This document shows positions 56,062-64,000 of a DNA stretch of 64,000 nucleotides, in pieces. A program made the position numbers and the translations under genes. Every line of letters begins with the position of its first letter. Within the stretch, counting starts at the first letter, position 1. Where the stretch lies: contig CP136063.1 in NCBI GenBank assembly GCA_032622095.1, positions 209,177,934-209,241,933 on the forward strand, given 5' to 3'. The DNA comes from Siphonodentalium dalli. Its lineage: Eukaryota > Mollusca > Scaphopoda > Gadilida > Siphonodentaliidae. The notes below the pieces were generated by a model. That model worked only from the letters and a program-made list of their open reading frames with translations. It did no database searches and had not been told where the DNA came from.

Positions 56062-56809
56062 TTAACCCTTTGAACCCGAGAGACCGGAATACCGGTCCAA
56101 TCCTTATATTCCTATATCCCGGGAGACCGGAATACCGGTCCGGAAATCAGACGGTATTTGACACGAAATTACAGCTCAACAAACGAACCTATCAACTAGA
56201 GGTTTACTTCTACTTTGCACACACGCGTCACATGTTTACCCATGTGACTTTGATAGACAACCTGGTGACAGAGGTTCTGTTTTTTCGCGCATGCGCAGAG
56301 GCATATTTTGAGAAAAAAAATCGTTTTTTTATCGCCAGAAAAGGGGAAGTATTTCGGTAGAAATTTCGCGATCAAAGCCCAAATTAACTAGAATTCTACT
56401 TTGCGTAAATGAGTCACATCCATGTTCATAGCTCTGACTTTAGCAGCCAAATTGGAAACGGGGGTCTGTTTCTTTGCGCACGCACACATGTTCATTTAGA
56501 GAAATGCATTTTATCGTAGGCAAAGGATAAGAATTTCATGATAAATATATAGCGCGACCAAAGGAAGCCGCAATATAATATACATGTATATTGGACGTGG
56601 AATCGACTGTCTCATTGAAATTAATACTGTGTGACACATTTCATCGCAAACTAGTTCAGTTAGCATAGTATATTGCCGTTTAGTTGAGCATGTATATATA
56701 CGTCCCAGTTAAGAGCATTATGAGTTACGTCGTCGGAAACACTATATAACGTCAGGCGCCTCGGGTTGGGGCCATTTAACGTTCAGGACGTCAGGGTTCA
56801 AAGGGTTAA
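56062..56809. mobile_element. TTAA-flanked non-autonomous element (piggyBac-like)
   Basis: The left end TTAACCCTTTGAACCC is exactly inverted at the right end (GGGTTCAAAGGGTTAA). It is 748 bp with TTAA at both borders. Just inside the left end the 'gagaccggaataccggtcc' palindrome occurs twice. There is no transposase frame. The superfamily call rests on the TTAA target and CCCTTT start, which fit piggyBac. Confidence 0.85.
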
Positions 56810-57002
56810 TAACCAATGTATGCTATAGTACTAAATCAACACCTGTCTACCCTCACAATATAAGCGATATGTTTTAATTATGTAAAATAAAAAAAAGTGG
56901 TTTAAAAAAAAAAGACATTCTAAGGTGGTTATTTGAGAGTTTGGCAGGAAATATTTACAAAAAACGCACTGCGTTATCGATCTTAGGAATTCAACTAGGG
57001 TC

Positions 57003-57206
57003 TACAGTAATGCCCTAAATAATCGACTCCTTAACCGCAGCAGAATTACGGGTAACTTTTCAGGATTTAGTCGTAAATATGGCTTGTTGCCATTCTTTGG
57101 AGAGCTTTCTGATGAATGGCAACAAGCCATATTTCCGACTAAATCCTGAAAAGTTACCCATAATTCTGCTGCGGTTAAGGAGTCCATTATTTAGGGCATT
57201 ACTGTA
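57003..57206. mobile_element. Family A MITE
   Basis: TA-bordered, both arms present. The centre is shortened to 'cattctttggagagctttctgatgaatgg'. Confidence 0.94.
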
Positions 57207-57784
57207 GTTAAGTTTGTAGTTTAATCAGCACTGTATAATTGAACAATGCTACTTTATGATTAAACAGTCACTATAGGTTTTAATTTCCCCCATGCATTTT
57301 GAATGGCAAAGCTTTAATACAATAGTAGGTACTACATCGCTTGTGACCTTTCATGACCCATACAGAAACCGGTGCAAGTTATATTTTAGCAATACGGAAT
57401 ATTGCTTGTTTAGGCTATAAAACAAATACAAATGCACAGAAATCTAAAAGAATAATGTCCCAATCATTGCAATTAAAACAAAAGATGTGAACGGTCTTCA
57501 AAAAGTATGTTTTATGTGACCTTGATTCGAATGTAAACAAAAGCTACTTTGGTGTTAGTACGCCATCAACTCCCCATTGATTATCGATCAGCGGTGAGGT
57601 TCAAAATTTGGTGAAAACTTTTCCGTTAATTACAATCATTATGGTCTTTTATTGTTTGAAGTGTGGTAAAAAATCTAACAAGAAGTGATCATGGTATAAA
57701 CAAAATACATGCATAGTGTTTCTGAATAACAAATTTAAACCACTCGCTAAATCCCACTCATGCAGGGCCCAAGCTATGGGTTGA
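57207..57784. other. Intron sequence, nothing recognised
   Basis: No exon or family repeat recognised. Confidence 0.4.
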
Positions 57785-57860
57785 AAACAGGGAGAAGTGA
57801 CTTCTCCCTCTGGAGATTTTAGGGAGACTTCAGCCCAAATAGGGAGAAGTGGGGAGACTT
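57785..57860. repeat. 'gggagaagtgacttctccc' repeat, second copy
   Basis: The same short palindrome as at 23817, followed by 'tagggagacttcagcccaaa' and a second 'gggagaagtggggagact'. Confidence 0.7.
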
Positions 57861-58129
57861 AAGAAAAACATTAGAAACACTTATTAATTTTCCAATATCG
57901 CTTTATTTATATAAACATAATAAAATATAAAATAAAACTACAATTTTTTTACTTTATCTGAAGAAATTAGCTTAATTGTTATTATAAATTTGAAATTTTT
58001 GGAAATGTTTTGTGTAAATATCATTTAAGCAAGACAATTAGCAAGTTACACTAGTAGTTAAATTTTTAACTTAAATGGAAGTAGTATTGTAATATAATAT
58101 TGTAGTATTATTTCCTAGACTGGAACCAC

Positions 58130-58280
58130 AGGCCTTCAAAACAGTGAGTATAAATAAATAAAATAATGTTTTTTAGTAATATTTACCTATAACTTAGTAT
58201 AAGAAGTCTTCTTATACTAAGTTATAGGTAAATATTACTAAAAACATTATTTTATTTATTTATACTCACTGTTTTGAAGG
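58130..58280. repeat. Near-perfect 150-bp palindrome without spacer
   Basis: 'ggccttcaaaacagtgagta' to 'ttagtataagaag' is followed immediately by its reverse complement. The arms of about 75 bp differ by one base in a T run. Single copy in this window. Such a sequence would be cruciform-prone. Confidence 0.95.
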
Positions 58281-59128
58281 CCCGTGACTGGAACTTGAAA
58301 GATACGTTTGTAAAGTCTGAATCATGAAGCATGTAACTTTCACTTTGTAAGTTTAATTTGGTCACTGCTGTAATGTGGGTGTCTGCTAATATAAATAATA
58401 AGGATCAACTAACAAAGGAGTTGCAAAAGCTTTTAGTGTTATCACTAAAGCTTTTATTAATTAATGGCCTCCCTTAATAAATGCCAACGTCAATGGTATA
58501 ATCCGATTAAAACAATAAACTTGACAAGTGGGCGCGGCCATTTATTTATGGAAGCGGTCTTTCCCAAAAGTGCGAAACGAACTTCCGAAGCGCCTGGTAC
58601 ATAACCTGATAATGTCATAATTGTTTTATATCTAAAAAGTGGGATGGCAGTCTTGTACTAATTTATAAACTCATGGAACTGGAATGGTCTAATTATTTCT
58701 GATACTAACGATAATGACTTTCGATGGTTAGATATATAATCCCCCGATAATCCAGGCGAATATAGGTGACTTCAAATAGATCGTGCCGGTGTTGAATGTG
58801 AACGACCTCTTTGATCAGAAAGGGATATTTTAAGGAAATGTTTCGCCAAATGGTTCAGAGAGATAGGACAACAACATTATGACAGATAAATTTTAATATT
58901 TTTTTGGCAAAACAAGTCAAATTATCACCGGTAAATCTCAGTTTGGTCAAATTTGGATGGCGACTTCGTTTTTGCCTTGCGGGCATCCGAGGGTGAAGTC
59001 GCCAGCCTGAAGGCGAGAATTTCGCCTGAGTCGCCTCCTAGCTTGGGGCCTGCACTCATGGTTTAAATTCATTATTCAGAAACACTGCGATATTCTATAT
59101 ACATTGTATTTCTATTTCTGTTTCTTAC
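58281..59128. other. Intron sequence, nothing recognised
   Basis: No exon or family repeat. A 'gcgaga/tcgcc' inverted word group lies near 58975-59035. Confidence 0.4.
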
Positions 59129-59326
59129 CAACACACTGCAGCGTTCCATAATCCCACTGGCCGTTGGACTGACATGTGACTGTAGTGTCTTTGGTGAGCT
59201 CACTCGCACCACTGGCTTGGAATAAATTTGCACACGTAAAAAGAAAGGTCTGATCATAGTTGCCAAGGAAACCAGATGGCCATGTCTTCAAATTACCCTC
59301 TTGAACAGGTTGTCCACAATTAACAT
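59129..59326 (-). CDS. SVEP1-like protein, sushi (CCP) domain (most 5' exon seen)
   Basis: A phase 1-1 exon of 198 nt, with acceptor 'atatttttacag' and donor 'TTG|gtaagaa'. It encodes 66 residues with cysteines at 4, 32, 52 and 65 and Trp at 58. The words NCGQPVQEG, FLFTC and SNGQWDYGTLQC are the standard sushi pattern. It joins the exon at 54799-55002 through a split Gly codon. The upstream intron phase is 1, so at least one further 5' exon exists beyond 59.3 kb, either past the window or unrecognised. A VWA domain and signal peptide are expected upstream if the SVEP1 comparison holds; none is seen up to 64000. Confidence 0.94.
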
Positions 59327-59489
59327 CTGTAAAAATATAGGGTTACCAGCATGGGTTAGTTTAAAGGGGTAGTGTACACTAAATCTGGCCATTTATGGGA
59401 CCAATTCCTTTTATACTCAACAGAATATACACAACAAATGAATGAATTTGAGTCATGGATTAGTGCAAAAAACATTCATGTGCTCCATG

Positions 59490-59575
59490 AGCGATGCAAA
59501 AAAGATGGTAATTATAATGAAAATGAGTTTATGGCTTGAGCCATCAACTCATTTTCATTATAATTACCATGTTGT
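59490..59575. repeat. Palindrome 'atggtaattataatgaaaat'
   Basis: Left arm ending 'atgagtt' and its reverse complement surround 'tatggcttgagccatca', about 25 bp per arm, with weaker pairing outside. Confidence 0.85.
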
Positions 59576-59635
59576 TTACATTGTTCTGATTCGTTCATAC
59601 CTTTAGAGCACATATAGTGTACAGTCCCTATTTAA

Positions 59636-60000
59636 TTTAAAGACATATTATGTACTTATTCGGGTGCGTGAAACTAATAAGTTAGTATTCAGGCGCTATG
59701 CCAACTGGAGGAATATATCACTCCAGTAACATCGCTGAAAATTTCAAGCAAATCCAGGCAAATCGACCTTACCATTCCATAGAAAACATCGTCAGAACTA
59801 CGCGCAATTGTAAATATTTACTACTCGATTCGGGATGCTACTATCTGCGATAAGCTAACGAAAACGATTTCGCCATCGAGTCACTGTATTTAATTAATAT
59901 ATAAGAATGACGGTGTTTTGTTGTCAATTTGGATATAATATTTGTAAAAAATACTACTTTGAACAAAATTATTCTCCATTTCTATTTGATCGCCCTACTG
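59636..60000 (+). repeat. Family D dispersed repeat, third copy
   Basis: Same block order as 38270-38640 (attcgggtgcgtgaaacta, ccatagaaaacatcgtcaga, attgtaaatatttact, aagaatgacggtg). Confidence 0.88.
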
Positions 60001-60123
60001 GAGAGTTTCACATCACTTTAATATGTGTCATATAATAACCATATTAGGCCATGCTGAGTCAATTTCCCAGTCCAAAAAAATTTGAAAAGCATGTCATTTT
60101 TTTTTTTCCGGGCATATGCCAAT

Positions 60124-60216
60124 GAAGCATTCCACCTCGGGCACCTCTGCTTCGGAAGCATTCCACCACAGGCACCTCTGCTTCGGAAGCATTCCACCAC
60201 GGGCACCTCTGCTTCG
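60124..60216 (+). repeat. Minisatellite, three 31-bp units
   Basis: 'gaagcattccacc' starts at 60124, 60155 and 60186, and all units end 'ggcacctctgcttcg'. The first unit differs by two or three bases. Confidence 0.97.
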
Positions 60217-60413
60217 ACCAGATCTGAGTCTAATTTCATTTGCAGAACAGAATGTTCCTAATATATTAATTGATAGATTCCCAGTAATCTATTTTATCCA
60301 ATTCACCCAATTAAGTGTCACAGACACATTTTTCACATACCAACAGATGTTTGAACAGTTACCAATTACACCAATGAAAAGGAATTTCAACTGAGAAATG
60401 CATCTTTTGAATC

Positions 60414-60630
60414 TACAGTAATGCCCTAAATAATCGGCTCCTTATCCACAGCAGAATTATGGGTAATTTTTTAGGATTTAGTCGGAAATATGGCTTGTTG
60501 CCATTCATCGGAAAGCTCTCAGTGAGAGCTTTCCGATGAATGGCAACAAGCCATATTTCCGACTAAATCCTGAAAAGTTACCCATAATTCTGCTGCGGTT
60601 AAGGAGTCGATTATTTAGGGAACTACTGTA
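60414..60630. mobile_element. Family A MITE, full-length
   Basis: TA-bordered, 217 bp, arms nearly perfectly complementary (turn gctctcagtgagagc). The right end reads GGAACTACTG instead of GGCATTACTG. Confidence 0.95.
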
Positions 60631-60829
60631 TCTAATGCACATGTTCGTATAGTCCAAGTCTTCTTGTACTAAAACCAGCTAAGATATTTGGATGGCGATG
60701 CTGGCGTTTATAGTCCAGGAGATATTGGTCGACCTCTGCACCCCCCCCCCCAGGACTTAACTTCACCCCACTAATTCTCTTCCTTAAGGTCTCCTCTAAC
60801 AAGAAAAAAAAGTGGCCGCAGAGACTCCA

Positions 60830-61930
60830 GACAAGATGGCGTCCATCATGGCGGCCATTGTTTTTAAATGCACCAAGTCTCTTTGATCGCCATTATAGTA
60901 AAGATGATAGCACATGCGGTCTTGTTTTCCGCTCGATTCGTTATGCTAATATACAACCCTTACAAATGAGCCAAAAATCCGACACCGGGATCCAATATGG
61001 CGGCCAAGATGGCCGCCGAAATGTGAAAATATGCTATTTTTCTGACATGTTACCACCTTTCGTTTGTCTCTGTGGGAAAATGTTAGAATTTTTGCGTCAT
61101 GTTATACATTTATCATATAGAGAAGTCATTGGCGAACACATGGGGACCATAATATGCATTCATTGCGGGATATTTTTGTCCGATATCACGTTTTCCCAAA
61201 TGCCGGTATCATAGGTCAAAGCCGAATCTCCGTTAATAACGCGATGTTATGTTTCGAATCAATGAATGTTATTGCTATTATAACAACACCCATGCATATA
61301 TATTTGCAGGAGATACTCGAGCTAGAATTCCTCTTATACCTGAGTTGAGGAATATTTACCCAAATCCAAGATGGCGGCCAAAATGGCCACCAGAAATAAA
61401 AAAATCGCCGAAAATCGCTGATTTTAACATCAGTGAGCATTATTGTCATGACAACCCCACACCTGCTTACTATTGTAAGTTGGGAACACTTAGGCGAAGA
61501 ACTTTCCTTGTACCATATCCAAATAAAAGTCCCCCAAATCCAAAATGGCGCCCACAATGGCGGACAGATTTTGAAATATCACCGAAATTCCCTCATATTC
61601 ACATCATTGGGCATTATTGTCGAGACAACTCCATCCATGCGTACAGTTGAGTTGGAAATACTGAGGTGAAGTAATTACCTTACATCTCATGCAAGAAATG
61701 GTTTTCCAAATCAAAGATGGCGGCCAAAATGGCGACCGAAATTTTAAACACGCCTACATTCCTTTACTTTCTTAGGATGGGCGTTATTGTTTCGCGATTT
61801 CTAGCCACCATTACATGTTGATATGTATTAATTATCCATTAGGGTTTGGCAAGTGGTACCCACAGTCAATATGGCGGCCAAACTGGCGGGCAGAAATTGA
61901 AAAGAAGCCGATATTATCACATACTAATTT
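60830..61930 (+). repeat. Array of ATGGCGGCC-type repeat units, related to the 5.8 kb element arms
   Basis: '(a/c)aa(g/t)atggcgg(c)c' words at about 60836, 61000, 61371, 61544, 61717 and 61872, most followed 12-14 bp later by a second ATGGC and by '(c/a)gaaat'. Spacing is 155-175 or about 370 bp, as in the arms at 39.8-41.0 kb. No outer terminal match to 39688 was found, so this may be an arm of a second, different or truncated element running off the window. Confidence 0.75.
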
Positions 61931-64000
61931 CAACTTTTTGTCATAATATTGATTTGTATAAACGAAACGGTACATAATATAAGCCATATATTAGTTCCAA
62001 TGTAAGTCGTAGCCTTTTGGAAGGATGAAAACCCACAATCGCAATGTGGCATTTCAGAATCCATTCTCCACTAAGGGCTCATACTGGCCGTAACCGTATA
62101 TAGGTGCCCCAATAGTCATATTATGACTTCCAAGAATCAAAACAGCAGTACCTGAGCTTATTCTGAATTGCCACATTCAGCATTATCTAGACTCGTTTCC
62201 GTCTTTTGTCAGATTAATCTATCTCACTCACAACAACAGTTCACTACTCTTGTTTGTAGGAGTGTGCCACTAATCGGAATGTTTCAAACAATACATATGC
62301 CGGTGTCCAGCTCACGTGTTGGTTTCGAAAGTTTGGAATTCTTAGCGAGCTTCATTCGTGGTATAGCTTATGGTATAATTCAGATGCTACATATGGGGTA
62401 TATGCCTCATCTTGTGCGATACACTATAAAGGTATTCGGTAGATGCGTATACTAGCTTTCAGAAGGACCTATCTATCTGCGTATTGTCAGCTTTGGTGAC
62501 CTAATGGGGATAACAACGTGTACACCTGGTGATCTTCCCAAACAGCCACTTCTCAATATATGGTTCATCAATTCGCATACTCATCTAATGCACTGACGTA
62601 CCCGGACAACTTCTTTATATGGCTTCGAATGTTGAAAGCCCGACATTTGACGGGTGCATTTCTGCTAAGGCGTAGAAGACCATAATGTATAATATACCCA
62701 AACTCCTTGAACATGATCATAAGAACAAGCTTATTGGCGTCCAGCAATCGTCTCACCGAACAGATCCAAGCAGATGATAACAATACACACGGTGCTAGTT
62801 TGTGGGTATGTGTCATGATAGTGGAAATGAAATTGGACCATGGCTGCACCGCCCCTTATTTTGTTATGTTTTAGATTCAGACAGGATATCATGTGTGGCT
62901 TTGCTTTCCTTGTATGCTAAGATTGTATGTATGTTCCCATCCGTTTGGAAGCCCTTCTTAAACAACTGGACCAGGAGTATGCCATTGGCTACTGCTGTAT
63001 AAGCCCCACCAAGATTGGGGTGTAGTCTTAAAGGCGATACCTTTGATAGTTGGTTGATATGTCATACTCACGCTGGGTGGTATGGTTCAAGAAAGTACAA
63101 ATGCCATCAACAAAAGGGTGACACGTTCAACGCGAAGAACATCCAGAGGAATGTTACGTTGATGAGCTCTTGCATTCAGCTCACCAAACGTTGGTACACC
63201 AAGTGATTTATTGGTAACATCACCAATGCGACCATTTTCCTGCATGAGAAAGTTATATGTATAATGCTATATGATCATAAAGGTCGCGTTCCCCAACGGC
63301 CACAGCCATTGCCATCGAGACTGTAAATTGTTCTTTAAATACATAGTGAAATAAATGCACCAAAGTTCCTGACATTTTCTTGAATAATGCCGCCCACATA
63401 CTGACACTAACCCCGAGAGAGGATAACACAACACGCATACATTCATGCTATAAAGACATTATCCTTTAGTCCACCCGACTGTTTTGAGGGAGGTTAGCAT
63501 ATATTATTATCCAGACAAAAGTGTACGTAGTTGAATCAGAAAGGCTTCGAAATGGATGTGGAAATTCAATCTTACCACACCAAATAAAACCGACACGCAT
63601 GACATTCGATATATTAAACATGCACCAGGTGTAGGGGTGGTGTATACAGTGGCCCATTTCATTCCCACTATCATGGCGCATGTCCACAAACTAGCACCGC
63701 GAGCATTGTTCTTCTCTGCTGGGAGATATTCGACGAGACACTGCGGGCGTCACACAGTTTGCTTCGGATAATGGTCAAGAAGTGGGGGTAGTCTGTAACT
63801 AGGGTCTTCTCCTTAGCAGAATTACATCTGTCCAAGGGAATGAGACAGCTAGCAACCTTCGAAACACTGTCGAAGTTGTCCACATATGCCAATGTGTTCG
63901 CTGAGTTTGTGAGTTGGCGAACCATCTATTGAGAAGTGACTAGCTAACTGGTTCGCCAGGTGTACATGTCGTTATCCCATGGGGTATGAGACACATACAT
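61931..64000. other. Inverted paralogous block with decayed coding potential
   Basis: The segments 62565-63010 and 63480-63925 resemble each other in reverse complement. The plus-strand frame at 62802 (CHDSGNEIG) corresponds to the minus-strand frame at 63687 (RHDSGNEMG), and the minus frame at 62849 (THTHKLAP) to the plus frame at 63676 (AHVHKLAP). A coherent minus-strand stretch at 63070-63240 contains GRIGDVTNKSLGVPTFGE and LNARAHQRNIPLDVLRVERV. I cannot name the family. Stops and frame changes suggest decay. It follows the ATGGCGGCC array, so it may be the interior of a second long-inverted-repeat element. Confidence 0.35.

Noticed and set aside
61249-61650. 133-codon plus-strand ORF in the ATGGCGGCC array
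   Set aside because: The minus strand is open over part of the same region, and the peptide follows the repeat unit. Probably not a gene.

Overview
This is a stretch of animal nuclear DNA, not bacterial or viral. It is AT-rich and intron- and repeat-dominated. The only conserved gene I can support is nine short minus-strand exons with GT/AG borders and matching phases, spread over about 55 kb. The repeat types (palindromic MITEs with TA or TTAA ends, an LTR element, a DIRS/Ngaro-like remnant, GGACGG-tailed repeats) and the gene class suggest a marine invertebrate, perhaps a lophotrochozoan such as a mollusc. The sequence alone does not fix the species.

The gene runs right to left. Exons lie at 59129-59326 (sushi), 54799-55002 (sushi), 47687-47956 (HYR), 46386-46649 (HYR), 33872-34075 (sushi), 27973-28190 and 12945-13182 (linker region of unknown fold), then 5897-6052 and 4275-4430 (ephrin-receptor-like cysteine repeats). 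Together they give 1908 nt, 636 codons, with no stop and compatible phases at every junction. The domain order matches the N-terminal half of SVEP1/polydom-type secreted adhesion proteins. The 5' part (signal peptide, probably a VWA domain) and the 3' part (EGF and further domains) are outside the window.

Everything else is intronic and mostly mobile-element debris. Family A is a Tc1/mariner-like palindromic MITE with 13 copies. Family B is a MITE built of two smaller palindromes, with 11 copies or fragments. Family C is a TTAA-flanked element built of short palindromes. There are also a second TTAA element (56062-56809), an LTR retrotransposon lacking reverse transcriptase (51646-53934), and a tyrosine-recombinase fragment beside a pair of direct repeats arranged as in Ngaro/PAT elements (34646-36388). 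A six-unit array of about 1 kb units (15198-22095) carries internal 122-bp repeats, each with a CpG-rich palindrome. A 5.8 kb element (39688-45448) has about 1.4 kb inverted arms full of ATGGCGGC-type motifs, with a related array at 60830-61930.

The best candidates for something undescribed are the 5.8 kb long-inverted-repeat element, the six-unit array, one family A copy with a strongly strand-biased T-to-C substitution pattern, and the clustering of MITE ends within about 10-140 bp of splice sites, including a broken duplicate of an exon trapped between two MITE copies. No CRISPR, rRNA, convincing tRNA or complete transposase gene was seen.
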